64,000 nt of DNA from Spiribacter roseus. Lineage in GTDB: Bacteria > Pseudomonadota > Gammaproteobacteria > Nitrococcales > Nitrococcaceae. The notes under the pieces were generated by a model. The model did not search any database. It saw only the letters and a list, made by a program, of their open reading frames with translations, and was not told the origin of the DNA. Below, piece after piece: positions 1-11,152 of the stretch. The position numbers and the translations under genes were made by a program. How positions within the stretch are numbered: position 1 is the stretch's first letter; every line of letters begins with the position of its first letter. The DNA is taken from NCBI RefSeq assembly GCF_002813635.1, contig NZ_CP016382.1, positions 1,866,414 through 1,930,413 of the forward strand, given 5' to 3'.

Positions 1-1938
<1,938 letters not shown>

Positions 1939-1986
1939 TCAGCCCCCGACGGCCCACCGGCCTGCTCCGCGGGCCGGATTGCCAGC

Positions 1987-2013
1987 AAAGCCCCGCTTCG
2001 GCGGGGCTTTTTT
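1987..2013 (+). terminator. Rho-independent terminator of groESL
   Basis: A perfect GC-rich stem (AAGCCCCGC / GCGGGGCTT) with a short TTCG-like loop is followed by a run of T. It sits about 50 bp downstream of the groEL stop and just before glnE, so it should separate the two transcripts. Confidence 0.9.
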
Positions 2014-2031
2014 GTGGGTTAAAGTAAGCCC

Positions 2032-4950
2032 ATGCATACCGATACGCTGCCAACCGCGCTGAGTGCCGCGCTGGACACCCTGCCCGAGCCGCTGGTCGCG
2101 CCGGTTTCCACGGCGCTGGAAAGGCTCCCGGCGGAGGCCGTCCTTCCCGCCGACGATCGCATCCTTGCCGAACTGCCGCGCATCTGGGCGATGAGCGACT
2201 TTGCCGCCCGGGTCTGTGTGCGTGACATCGGCGTGCTGGTCGACCTGTGCGACAGCGGCGATCTGCAACAGGCCTATCCGCCCGGTGGGTTCCGGGACCG
2301 CCTGCAGGCACGGCTGGCGGTGGTGGATGATGAGGCCGCTTTCCATCAAGCGCTGCGACGCTTTCGCGAACGCGAAATGCTGCGCATCGCCTGGCGCGAT
2401 CTGGCCGGGCGCTGTGAGCTGGACGAAGTGCTCGCGGACCTCTCTGAGCTGGCCGACGTCATCATCGACGAAGCGCTGGCGTGGCTCTACCCGCGGCTGT
2501 GCGCGCAGATCGGCACGCCCCGGGACAGCGCCGGCAATGCCCAGCAGATGATCGTGCTGGGCATGGGCAAACTGGGCGGGCGCGAGCTCAATTTCTCATC
2601 CGATATCGATCTGATCTTCGCCTTTCCCGAGCCGGGCTTTACCGATGCCGCCAACCCGCGGGCCAACGAGCAGTTCTTCCTGCGCCTCGGCCGCTCGCTG
2701 ATTGCCGCCCTGGATCAGCAGACGCCGGATGGCCAGTGCTTTCGCGTGGACATGCGCCTGCGCCCCTACGGCGACAGCGGCCCGCTGGCGATGAGCGTGC
2801 CGGCCATGGAGCTCTACTTCCTCGAGCAGGGGCGGGAATGGGAGCGCTACGCGTTGATCAAGGCGCGGGTCGTCGCGGGGGATCAAACATCGGGACAGGC
2901 ACTTCTCGAGATGCTCTCGCCATTCGTCTACCGGCGTTATCTGGACTATGGCGCGCTCGAGTCGCTGCGCTCGATGAAAGCCATGATCACCCGTGAGGTC
3001 CGGCGCCGGCGGCTGTCGGACAACGTCAAACTCGGCCGCGGCGGCATCCGCGAGGTGGAATTCATCGCCCAGGCGTTCCAGCTGATCCGGGGTGGGCAGG
3101 AGCCCTCGCTGCGCCAGCGCAGCCTGCAACCCGTGCTGGCCTATCTGTGCGAGCAGGCGCTCATCCCCGAGCATGCCCAGCAGGATCTGACCGATGCCTA
3201 TCGCTACCTGCGGCGCATCGAAAACCGCATCCAGGCCCTGCATGACCGCCAGGCACACGATCTGCCCACCGATGACGTCGACCGCGCGCGGCTGGTGCTG
3301 GCCATGGGCGCGGCTGACTGGAGCGGACTGCGGCGCGAGCTCGATGGCTGGCGACAGCGGGTTCAGGGCCATTTCGATCAGGTCTTCGTGGCGCCGCAGC
3401 AGGAGGACGAAGCAGAAGTCACCGAAGCCCCCGATTTTGCCGATATCTGGCATGACGCGGTGGATGCCGACGTCGCGCGCGAGATCCTGGCGGCGGCCGG
3501 ATACAGCGATCCCGCCAGTGCATTGACCCTGCTCGAGCGTTTCCGTGACGGCGCCCGCGTCCGCGCCCTGTCCGAGCAGGGGCGGAAACGCCTCGACCGG
3601 CTGATGCCCATGTTGCTGGCGGCGATCCAGGGCACCGACTCGCCCGACGCCTCGCTCAACCGCCTGTTGACCCTGCTCGATGGCATCGTCCGGCGCACCG
3701 CCTATCTGGCGCTGCTCAATGAGCATCCCATGGCGATCTCGCAGCTGGTGCGGCTGGTGGGCAGCAGCCCGTGGATCGCCCGGTATCTGTCCGCCCATCC
3801 CATGCTGCTGGACGAGCTGCTCGACCCGCGCAGCCTGTACGCCCCGCTGAGCCGGGATGCCCTGGCGGCCGAGGCGGATAACCGCATGGCGAGCGCCGAT
3901 TTGGATGATCTCGAGCAGCAGATGGAGATCCTGCGGCAGTTCAAGCAGACACAGGTGCTGCGGGTGGCGGCCGCCGACCTTGCCGGCGCCATCCCCGTGA
4001 TGCTGGTGAGCGACTACCTCACCGACATCGCCGAGGTGATCCTCAAGCGCGTGCTGCATCTGGCCTGGCGGCAGGTGAGCCAGCGCTATGGCGAGCCCCT
4101 GCGCGAGGACGGCGAAGTCGCCGATTTCGGGGTCATCGCCTACGGCAAGCTGGGTTCGCTGGAGCTGGGGTACGGCTCGGATCTGGATGTCGTGTTCCTG
4201 CATGATCCCGTGCCCGCGGGGTCGGCGACCACTGGCGACAAACCGGTGGAGCCGGCGGTGTTCTTCTCGCGCCTGGCCCAGCGCTTCATCCACATCCTCA
4301 ATACGCTCACACCCGGCGGCATCCTCTACGAGGTCGACACCCGTCTGCGCCCCAGCGGCCAGTCGGGGCTGCTGACCACCAGCTTTGACGCCTTCGTCGA
4401 ATACCAGCGCGGACGCGCCTGGACCTGGGAGCATCAGGCCCTGGTGCGGGCGCGCATGGTGGCCGGTGGCGAATCCCTGCGTCAGCGCTTCAGTCAGCTG
4501 CGCCGCGAGGTACTCACCCGCCCGCGTCGCCGGGACGAACTGCGTGAGGAGGTCCGCCGCATGCGCGAGCGAATGCGCCGCGAACTGGGCTCGGGACGCC
4601 GCGATGCGTTTGATATCAAGCAGGATCGCGGCGGTATCGCGGATATTGAATTCATGGTTCAATACGGCACATTGGCCGGGGTACAGCAATACGCCGGCGT
4701 GTTGCGCTATACCGATAATATCCGCCTGCTCGACGAGCTTGAACGGGCGGGCGAATTGACTACCGAACAGGCCCGCATTCTGGCCGACGCCTACCGTCAC
4801 TATCGTGGCCTTGTGCATCGATTGACCCTTCAGGAGCAATCGGCGCGCGTTGCCGCGGAGACGGTGGAAGAATCGCGCACGGCGGTGGTCGGCGTGTGGA
4901 ATGCACTGATGGAATCGGGATCAGGGACAAACGCTGAGGAGAGCGGCTGA
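2032..4950 (+). CDS. glnE: Bifunctional glutamine synthetase adenylyltransferase/deadenylase GlnE
   Basis: GlnE adjusts glutamine synthetase activity by adding AMP to it or removing it in response to PII signalling. At 972 residues it has normal family length and shows the two-fold architecture. The N-terminal deadenylase domain has GMGKLGGREL followed by DIDLIF (about residues 174-200). The C-terminal adenylyltransferase domain has AYGKLGSLELGYGSDLDVVF (from about residue 703). The ATG lies shortly after the groEL terminator. The stop overlaps the start of ilvE (TGATG), so translational coupling is likely. Confidence 0.98.
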   Translation: MHTDTLPTALSAALDTLPEPLVAPVSTALERLPAEAVLPADDRILAELPRIWAMSDFAARVCVRDIGVLVDLCDSGDLQQAYPPGGFRDRLQARLAVVDDEAAFHQALRRFREREMLRIAWRDLAGRCELDEVLADLSELADVIIDEALAWLYPRLCAQIGTPRDSAGNAQQMIVLGMGKLGGRELNFSSDIDLIFAFPEPGFTDAANPRANEQFFLRLGRSLIAALDQQTPDGQCFRVDMRLRPYGDSGPLAMSVPAMELYFLEQGREWERYALIKARVVAGDQTSGQALLEMLSPFVYRRYLDYGALESLRSMKAMITREVRRRRLSDNVKLGRGGIREVEFIAQAFQLIRGGQEPSLRQRSLQPVLAYLCEQALIPEHAQQDLTDAYRYLRRIENRIQALHDRQAHDLPTDDVDRARLVLAMGAADWSGLRRELDGWRQRVQGHFDQVFVAPQQEDEAEVTEAPDFADIWHDAVDADVAREILAAAGYSDPASALTLLERFRDGARVRALSEQGRKRLDRLMPMLLAAIQGTDSPDASLNRLLTLLDGIVRRTAYLALLNEHPMAISQLVRLVGSSPWIARYLSAHPMLLDELLDPRSLYAPLSRDALAAEADNRMASADLDDLEQQMEILRQFKQTQVLRVAAADLAGAIPVMLVSDYLTDIAEVILKRVLHLAWRQVSQRYGEPLREDGEVADFGVIAYGKLGSLELGYGSDLDVVFLHDPVPAGSATTGDKPVEPAVFFSRLAQRFIHILNTLTPGGILYEVDTRLRPSGQSGLLTTSFDAFVEYQRGRAWTWEHQALVRARMVAGGESLRQRFSQLRREVLTRPRRRDELREEVRRMRERMRRELGSGRRDAFDIKQDRGGIADIEFMVQYGTLAGVQQYAGVLRYTDNIRLLDELERAGELTTEQARILADAYRHYRGLVHRLTLQEQSARVAAETVEESRTAVVGVWNALMESGSGTNAEESG

Positions 4951-5873
4951 TGAGCATGGCCGAACAGGACGGCTGGATCTGGATGGACGGCGAGATGGTG
5001 CCCTGGCGTGACGCCCAGGTGCATGTCCTCACGCATACGCTGCACTACGGCATGGGCGTATTCGAAGGCATCCGCGCCTACAACACCCAGCAGGGCCCGG
5101 CGATTTTCCGGCTGCCGGAGCATATCCGCCGGCTGTTCGACTCGGCGAAGATCCTTGGCATGACCCTGCCCTGGGATCCCGAGACCGTCCGCCAGGCCTG
5201 CGTCAGTGCCGTGCGCGAGAACGGGCTCGAGAGTGGCTATATCCGGCCCATGGCCTTTCTGGGGGCCGAGAGCATGGGGCTGCGGGCCGATAACCTGCAG
5301 ACCCATCTGATCGTGGCGGCCTGGAGCTGGGGCTCTTACATGGGTGAGGAAAACATGGAGCGCGGCATCCGCGTGCGCACCTCCTCGTTCACCCGCCATC
5401 ACGTCAACATCGCCATGTGCCGGGCCAAGGCCAATGGTCAGTACATCAACTCCATGATGGCCCTGCAGGAAGCCGTCGCCTGCGGCTACGACGAGGCCAT
5501 GCTGCTCGACCCCGAAGGGTTCGTCGCCGAAGGCTCGGGCGAGAACCTGTTCATGGTGCGCGACGGCGTGATCCACACCCCCGAGCTGCACTCGGCGTTG
5601 GCCGGCGTCACCCGCGATGCGATCATGACCATCGCCAGGGAAGCGGGCTATGAAGTACGCGAGCGTCGCATCACCCGCGACGAGGTCTATGTCTGCGACG
5701 AAGCGTTTTTCACCGGCACCGCTGCCGAAGTGACGCCGATCCGCGAGCTCGACAACCGCATCATTGGCGAAGGCCGGCGCGGGCCGATCACCACCGACGT
5801 CCAGAGCCGCTTTTTCGCCGCCGTCGAGGGACGCTCTGAGGCGCACAACGACTGGCTGACCCGCGTCGTCTGA
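4950..5873 (+). CDS. ilvE: Branched-chain amino acid aminotransferase
   Basis: A class IV PLP aminotransferase that interconverts Leu, Ile and Val with their 2-oxo acids. It has 307 residues. The N-terminal motif LHYGMGVFEGIRAY, the PLP lysine within AKANGQYINS (about residue 159) and GSGENLF (about residue 195) that contacts the cofactor phosphate are typical of IlvE. Its ATG overlaps the glnE stop by one base, indicating co-transcription with glnE. The next gene begins 33 bp downstream on the same strand. Confidence 0.97.
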   Translation: MSMAEQDGWIWMDGEMVPWRDAQVHVLTHTLHYGMGVFEGIRAYNTQQGPAIFRLPEHIRRLFDSAKILGMTLPWDPETVRQACVSAVRENGLESGYIRPMAFLGAESMGLRADNLQTHLIVAAWSWGSYMGEENMERGIRVRTSSFTRHHVNIAMCRAKANGQYINSMMALQEAVACGYDEAMLLDPEGFVAEGSGENLFMVRDGVIHTPELHSALAGVTRDAIMTIAREAGYEVRERRITRDEVYVCDEAFFTGTAAEVTPIRELDNRIIGEGRRGPITTDVQSRFFAAVEGRSEAHNDWLTRVV

Positions 5874-5906
5874 ACACCGGCGCGGAACTGAACCGAGGAG
5901 GCTGAG

Positions 5907-6161
5907 GTGCCCGATCCACAGACCCATGACCGCAATGACCTCATCGAGCCGAATAGCGAAAACCGCTACGAGGTAACGGTGGACGACCTCCCGCTGTCCT
6001 GCCCGATGCCCGGCATGTACCTGTGGAACAGCCACCCGCGGGTGTACCTGCCGATCCACAAGACCGGCCATGCCAAGTGTCACTACTGCGGTGCGGAATA
6101 CTTCATCCGCGACTTCGACCCGGATGACCCGGCATTGGCCGAGCATCATCGCCGGGAGTGA
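5907..6161 (+). CDS. Zinc-finger protein of the zf-CHCC type
   Basis: An 84-residue protein. The C-terminal half contains a short Cys-x-x-Cys element (KCHYCGAEY) preceded by a conserved HPRVYLPI segment, as in the small zf-CHCC family that is related to a mitochondrial complex I accessory subunit. An upstream Cys (LSCPMPG) and a His complete a plausible Zn site. The start is GTG behind a GAGGAGGCTGAG ribosome-binding site. Its stop overlaps the next gene's GTG start (GTGA). The function in bacteria is not established. Confidence 0.85.
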   Translation: MPDPQTHDRNDLIEPNSENRYEVTVDDLPLSCPMPGMYLWNSHPRVYLPIHKTGHAKCHYCGAEYFIRDFDPDDPALAEHHRRE

Positions 6162-7081
6162 CTGACTCGCCCCCGTCCCCCGTGACGAACGCCCGCTTGC
6201 GGGGTCGGGCCAGGGTGGTGGATGCCGCCCTGCGCGCCCTGTCCCATCTATCCCTGCCCGCCCTGCACCGCCTCGGCAACGCCGCGGCCTGGCTGACCGA
6301 GCGCCTCGGCCGCGAAGAATGGCATGTCGCGCGGGTCAACGCCGATCTATGTTTCCCGGACTGGTCCCAAGACGCGCGCCGGCAGCTGGCGCGCTCGGCG
6401 CTGCGCGAGAACGCGCGGGGACTCGTGGAGCTGGCCGCCGCATGGCAATGGCCCGTCCCCCGGGTGCTGGGGCTGATCGAGTCGGTGGAGGGTGCCGAGG
6501 TCGTTGACGAAGCCCTTGCCGAGGGGCGGGGACTGCTCGTGATCGCTCCCCACCATGGCGCCTGGGAGGTGCTGCAGATGTGGCTTGCCCAGCGCGTGCG
6601 CCTGAACGCGCTGTACCGTCCGCCGCGCTGGAAAGAACTCGAGGCCCTGCTCAACCGAGGCCGCTCGCGCAGTGGCGCGGTGTTCTGGCCGGCCCGTCCC
6701 TCGGGTATCCGGGCATTGTTCAAGGCCCTGAAAGCGGGGGAAGCGGTGGGCGTACTGCCGGACCAGTCGCCACCGGGCGAAGGGGTGTTCGCGCCGTTTT
6801 TTGGCCGCCCGGCCAAGACCATGACATTGTTCGGCAAGCTCGCCGAGCGCACGAATGCGCCGGTGGTGATTGGCTGGGCGGAGCGCCTTGAGCGGGGACG
6901 CGGCTATCGGCTGCACTGGCGGCGGGTGACGGAGCCGGTGGGGGATCCTGACCCGGAAGTGGCGGCGACGGCGTTGAATCGGGAGATCGAGCGGGTGGTG
7001 GAAGCGCGGCCCGCGCAGTATCAGTGGACGTATCGGCGGTTTTCGCGGCGGCCGGCGGGCTGGGCGAATCCGTATGAGTGA
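6158..7081 (+). CDS. LpxL/HtrB-family lysophospholipid acyltransferase
   Basis: A 307-residue inner-membrane acyltransferase of the kind that adds secondary acyl chains to Kdo-lipid A. The catalytic His/Glu motif (PHHGAWE, about residue 130), a DQSPP segment, an FFGRPAKTMT segment and a C-terminal QYQWTYRRF tail are characteristic. The start is GTG overlapping the preceding stop. It heads the envelope cluster, and a second paralogue lies at 16320-17279. Sequence alone does not decide which acyl position each one modifies. Confidence 0.93.
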   Translation: MTDSPPSPVTNARLRGRARVVDAALRALSHLSLPALHRLGNAAAWLTERLGREEWHVARVNADLCFPDWSQDARRQLARSALRENARGLVELAAAWQWPVPRVLGLIESVEGAEVVDEALAEGRGLLVIAPHHGAWEVLQMWLAQRVRLNALYRPPRWKELEALLNRGRSRSGAVFWPARPSGIRALFKALKAGEAVGVLPDQSPPGEGVFAPFFGRPAKTMTLFGKLAERTNAPVVIGWAERLERGRGYRLHWRRVTEPVGDPDPEVAATALNREIERVVEARPAQYQWTYRRFSRRPAGWANPYE

Positions 7082-7090
7082 GGGTGATCG

Positions 7091-8185
7091 ATGACTGATT
7101 TGAGCCCCAACGGTAGATCATTCCCGCCAACGGCTATTGTATGCCTGTCTCCCAATCATGGTGGTATGGAAATCAGTTCATACTCATTAGCGAGCACGTT
7201 CTCGAAACAGAGCGAAGACTGCCTGTTCATCGTCCGGCGAGGAAGCTGGCTGGAGAAAGTTGCGCAACAACTCTCGCTCGATCATGTTGCTATTGATATG
7301 CGCCAGCATTTTTCTATTCGCGGAATACGTGAAATAAGGAAGGCATTTTCTGAACATCGGACTCGCTTAGTCATATATGCTGGCTCCTCGGAAATGAGGA
7401 CTCTGCGGTTCTGTATGAATAAGAACATTGAACGCTTTGTGGTGCGTCATGGCACACCGAAGAGTAACAAAAAGCGTGATCTGGTTCATAAAATGTTGTG
7501 GTCTAAAGTGACGCATCACATGGCAATCAGTGAGTCTATTAGGGCCAACGTCGCTGGGATATTTCCGGTTGGCGAGCGTCCCATATTTGTGAGCTATGTG
7601 AGTCAGGAAGAAAAACTGAAAGATCTCTCCTTGCCAAGGGAAATTGACAAGGGTAGCGGTTTAAGCCTTGCGCAGATTGCTAGAATCGAACGAGTAAAAG
7701 GCCAGTTCGACGCTTTAGAGGTTTTGAATAGACTTAGAAAATCGGGCGTCAATGCTGATCTGACGTTTTATGGCGCTGGTCGCGACCTCTCTGCGCTTGA
7801 GGAGGAGGTAAAGTTGAAAGGCCTGGATCGGTATGTGTCGTTTAAAGGACAAATAGAAGCGCCGTACCGGTGTCTGAGGCATCATCACGTTTTTTTATAT
7901 CCATCTCATAGTGAAGGCTTTGGTAACTCTTTCGCAGAGGCTCTTAGCACTGGAATGCATTGCATCTGTTACAATAACACTAGTTTGCCTGAGTATAGGG
8001 CTCTCGGTTTTGATTATAAGATGGTTGAAACGGGCAATGTCGATGGTGTGGCTGGCCGGGTATTGGAGATCTGGGAAAACGTTATAAGGCCTCCTCTGGA
8101 GAATCGCGAGGTGGCGAAAAGGGTTTTCTCAGAAAAAGAAGAGTTAACCCGTATTCATCGAGCTCTTTACCAACAGAATTTGTGA
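7091..8185 (+). CDS. GT4-type glycosyltransferase of foreign base composition
   Basis: A 364-residue GT-B fold glycosyltransferase, probably acting in LPS core or O-antigen assembly. The N-terminus has a substrate-domain motif ([10 protein letters not shown]). The C-terminal nucleotide-sugar region has [14 protein letters not shown], then [18 protein letters not shown], where the Glu residues are the expected donor-binding EX7E pair. The gene is clearly richer in A+T than its neighbours and uses many codons they avoid (ATA, TTA, AGG), which suggests recent transfer. It lies between the acyltransferase and hldD with short gaps. Donor and acceptor are unknown. Confidence 0.85.
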   Translation: MTDLSPNGRSFPPTAIVCLSPNHGGMEISSYSLASTFSKQSEDCLFIVRRGSWLEKVAQQLSLDHVAIDMRQHFSIRGIREIRKAFSEHRTRLVIYAGSSEMRTLRFCMNKNIERFVVRHGTPKSNKKRDLVHKMLWSKVTHHMAISESIRANVAGIFPVGERPIFVSYVSQEEKLKDLSLPREIDKGSGLSLAQIARIERVKGQFDALEVLNRLRKSGVNADLTFYGAGRDLSALEEEVKLKGLDRYVSFKGQIEAPYRCLRHHHVFLYPSHSEGFGNSFAEALSTGMHCICYNNTSLPEYRALGFDYKMVETGNVDGVAGRVLEIWENVIRPPLENREVAKRVFSEKEELTRIHRALYQQNL

Positions 8186-8192
8186 GGTTTTC

Positions 8193-9140
8193 TTGCTTAT
8201 TGTAACCGGTGGCGCTGGATTTATCGGCAGCAACCTTGTCCATGGGCTCAACGCGAGGGGTCGTGAGGACATCGTCGTCGTTGATGATCTGACAGATGGG
8301 CGGAAGTTTCTCAACATCCGGGACGCGGGCATCGCGGACTATCTGGATCAGGATGAGTTTCTGGATTGGCTTGCGGAGAGTGGCGATCACCGCGTGGACG
8401 CCGTGTTTCATCTAGGTGCCTGTTCCGACACCACCGAGTGGGACGGCCGTTACATGATGGAAAACAACTTCGAGTACTCAAAACAGGCGCTTAACCTGTG
8501 TCTGCTCTATAACGTGCCGTTCATCTATGCCTCGTCCGCTGCGGTTTATGGCGGCGACACCGACTTCAGGGAACAGATTGGCCGCGAGCGGCCGCTCAAC
8601 GTCTACGGTTATTCGAAGGCGCTGTTTGACCAGTACGTCGCCAAGCTCATGCCCGAGGCCGAGAGCCAGGTCGCGGGTCTGCGGTATTTCAACGTGTACG
8701 GACCCCGCGAACAGCATAAGGGCGGCATGGCCAGTGTCGCCTACCACCACCGCCAGCAGCTGCGTGACACCGGGCGCGTCAAACTGTTCGAAGGCTGTGA
8801 CGGGTACGGCGACGGTGAGCAGCGTCGGGACTTCGTCCACGTGGACGATGCCGTCGCGGTGAACCTGTGGCTATTGGATAACCCCTCGGTGAGTGGCGTG
8901 TTCAATTGCGGGACGGGGCGATCGGAGCCGTTCAATCATGTGGCCCAGGGGGTTACGGAGTACTTTGGAGAGGGCGAGGTCGAATACATTCCCTTCCCCG
9001 CTCACCTCGAAGGGCGGTATCAAAGCTATACCCAAGCCGATATCTCGAAGCTGCGTGAGGCCGGGTATTGCGGTGAATTCAGGGACGTTCGCACTGGGGT
9101 GAAGGATTATATGGCCTGGCTGGACGATGGCCATCGATGA
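8193..9140 (+). CDS. hldD: ADP-L-glycero-D-manno-heptose 6-epimerase
   Basis: This enzyme converts ADP-D-glycero-D-manno-heptose to the L-glycero form, the donor for inner-core heptose. At 315 residues it has the usual length. The Rossmann motif [10 protein letters not shown] is at residues 5-14, the catalytic YGYSK (YxxxK) near residue 138, and [17 protein letters not shown] further on is diagnostic of HldD/RfaD. The best start is a TTG directly before LIVTGG. It works with hldE at 17379-18839. Confidence 0.97.
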   Translation: MLIVTGGAGFIGSNLVHGLNARGREDIVVVDDLTDGRKFLNIRDAGIADYLDQDEFLDWLAESGDHRVDAVFHLGACSDTTEWDGRYMMENNFEYSKQALNLCLLYNVPFIYASSAAVYGGDTDFREQIGRERPLNVYGYSKALFDQYVAKLMPEAESQVAGLRYFNVYGPREQHKGGMASVAYHHRQQLRDTGRVKLFEGCDGYGDGEQRRDFVHVDDAVAVNLWLLDNPSVSGVFNCGTGRSEPFNHVAQGVTEYFGEGEVEYIPFPAHLEGRYQSYTQADISKLREAGYCGEFRDVRTGVKDYMAWLDDGHR

Positions 9141-9179
9141 ATTCCACCGCCCGGTAGTCGGGGCATAGGGCACGGCAAG

Positions 9180-10130
9180 ATGCGCATACTCCACGTTACG
9201 GACCGTGTCTATCCACCAGCGGCGGATGAGGGTGGTGCGCCCCAATTGCTGCTCGGTCTGGCCACCGAGCAAAAACGCCTCGGCCACGAGGTACGCGTGG
9301 GTAGTAGCGCAGAGGGCGCAGGCTCTGAGGTTGTGTACCTTAACGTGGGAACCGATTTAACGCGGACTCTGTTCGAGACTCTGTCGAAACAGAATCCGGA
9401 TGTTGTTCACTTTCACGCGCTATCGGGAAGCATCCAGTCCAGATTAGGCCGTGAGTTGGGTATACCAAGCGTGTCGCATGTCCACGGTGCCAATCATGAT
9501 GCGCCTCCACGGGATGTCAATGCGATTTATGTCTCTCGACGCCATGCAGCACTTCACGGTGGCAGCGTGTATGTCCATAACGGGATCGATGTCGACTCAG
9601 TCCCCTTTTTCGAGCATCCGCCTGACTCCCTCGTGTTTCTCGGCAAGGTACGGCGTTCGAAAAAGGGCGCGGATACGGCCGTGGCTGTTGCCCGACGGAC
9701 GGGACGGACGCTGAAGCTCATTGGTGGCCGCAAGCTCAATATTCCCCAGAGCTGGTTGCCTTTTCAGCGGCGGGTCAAGGCGCTTGGTGTGTTGGGGGGC
9801 GAGCAGAAACTGACGGCGTTGGGTAATGCCTCGGCGCTTTTATTCCCCATAAGATGGGAGGAACCGTTCGGTCTTGTGCTCATCGAGGCCATGGCCTGCG
9901 GAACGCCGGTTATTGCCTTCGATCGCGGTGCGGTCTCGGAGATCGTTGAACATGGTGTTACCGGGTTTGTCGTTAAGGACTTCGAGGGCATGTGCGAGGC
10001 CGTTTCCCGCATTAATGAAATTGACCGGGCGGCCTGCCGGCGCCATGTCGAAGCCCATTTCTCCATCAGGCGGACCGCGGACGGTGTGATGGCGTGTTAT
10101 CGCCGGGCGATTGCGGGGGAGCGGTGGTAA
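9180..10130 (+). CDS. Glycosyltransferase, GT4 family
   Basis: A 316-residue GT-B transferase. The N-terminus (MRILHVTDRVYPP, then EGGAPQLL) resembles the acceptor side of GT4 enzymes. The C-terminal half has FLGKVRRSKKGADTAV followed by EEPFGLVLIEAMACGTPVIA, the usual donor-binding EX7E region. Its TAA overlaps the ATG of the following GT9 gene (TAATG), so they are likely one transcript. Its position among heptose genes argues for an LPS core role, but the substrate cannot be assigned. Confidence 0.9.
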   Translation: MRILHVTDRVYPPAADEGGAPQLLLGLATEQKRLGHEVRVGSSAEGAGSEVVYLNVGTDLTRTLFETLSKQNPDVVHFHALSGSIQSRLGRELGIPSVSHVHGANHDAPPRDVNAIYVSRRHAALHGGSVYVHNGIDVDSVPFFEHPPDSLVFLGKVRRSKKGADTAVAVARRTGRTLKLIGGRKLNIPQSWLPFQRRVKALGVLGGEQKLTALGNASALLFPIRWEEPFGLVLIEAMACGTPVIAFDRGAVSEIVEHGVTGFVVKDFEGMCEAVSRINEIDRAACRRHVEAHFSIRRTADGVMACYRRAIAGERW

Positions 10131-11152
10131 TGGGGCCCAGCCGCATTCTTGTCACGCGCACCGATAAGCTCGGTGATTTCATGCTGACCTGGCCGGCGCT
10201 TGATCTGCTGCGGCGGGCGTTGCCGGCGGCGCATATCACGGTGCTGGTGGGCGAAGGTGCGGCGCCGATGGCTCGTGCCTGTCCCGTTGTGGATGAAGTG
10301 TTGGTGGATCGTGGGCAGCCCGTGTCCGAGCTGGCGGATGTCGTGCGGAAAGGGCGGTTTGACGCGGCGATCGTGCTGTTCAGTACCTGGCGTATCGCTC
10401 TGGCGGTGCGGCGGGCAGGCGTGCCGTATCGCCTGGCGCCGGCGACGAAGCTGGCGCAGGTGTTGTTCAACAATCGCCTGGTGCAGCGTCGGTCCCAGTC
10501 GATCAAGCCCGAGCACGCCTATAACGTCGATCTGATTCTGCGTTTTCTCGACGATCATGGGCTGTCGGTTCCTGATGCGCCGGTTGGGCCGTATCTGAGC
10601 TTTTCGCCGTCGGTGCTGGCGGAAATCTCCAGTCGTCTCGGCCACGCCTACGGCATTCCCGAGGAGGCCCTGCGGGTGATCGTCCATCCCGGCAGTGGCG
10701 GCTCGGCCAGCACTCTGCCGGCGGATGGTTTCGCGCGGCTTGTGAACCGCCTGAAAAGCACTCGCCCAGTGTTCGTGATTGTCACAGCGGGCCCGGGGGA
10801 GGAGTCGCAGGCGAGGGCAGTCCGCGACCAGATCCGCGGTCATTCGGCGGCTGTCCATGTCTCGAGCGATGGGTTGATCGAATTCGCCAGGGTGTTGGCG
10901 ACGGCTGATCTCTTTTTGAGCGGCTCGACGGGGCCGCTGCATATTGCCGGCGCCATCGACGTCCCGACGGCGGCCTTTTATCCCCGCCGGCGTTCTTCCA
11001 CCGCGCTGCGTTGGCAGACGACGAACCAGCCGCGGCATCGTCTGGCGTTCAGTCCCCTGGACACGGCTGGCGAGTCGGAGATGACCGCCATTGACCTCGA
11101 TGCCGCCGCCTCGGCAATCAGCCAGTGCTTTCTGGAGGGGCGTCGTGACTGA
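10130..11152 (+). CDS. GT9 heptosyltransferase-family glycosyltransferase
   Basis: A member of the GT9 family that uses ADP-heptose or related donors in LPS core assembly. The N-terminal RILVTRTDKLGDFMLTWPAL and the C-terminal FLSGSTGPLHIAGAIDVPT signatures are clear. I place the start at the ATG overlapping the preceding stop, because the GT9 N-terminus begins within three residues of it; a longer frame exists upstream. The length is about 340 residues. The stop overlaps the GTG of the next gene. Which heptose it transfers is undetermined. Confidence 0.9.
   Translation: MGPSRILVTRTDKLGDFMLTWPALDLLRRALPAAHITVLVGEGAAPMARACPVVDEVLVDRGQPVSELADVVRKGRFDAAIVLFSTWRIALAVRRAGVPYRLAPATKLAQVLFNNRLVQRRSQSIKPEHAYNVDLILRFLDDHGLSVPDAPVGPYLSFSPSVLAEISSRLGHAYGIPEEALRVIVHPGSGGSASTLPADGFARLVNRLKSTRPVFVIVTAGPGEESQARAVRDQIRGHSAAVHVSSDGLIEFARVLATADLFLSGSTGPLHIAGAIDVPTAAFYPRRRSSTALRWQTTNQPRHRLAFSPLDTAGESEMTAIDLDAAASAISQCFLEGRRD

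Noticed and set aside
2596..4839. A 747-codon frame antisense to glnE
   Set aside because: Shadow of glnE; composition is typical of reverse-strand artefacts.
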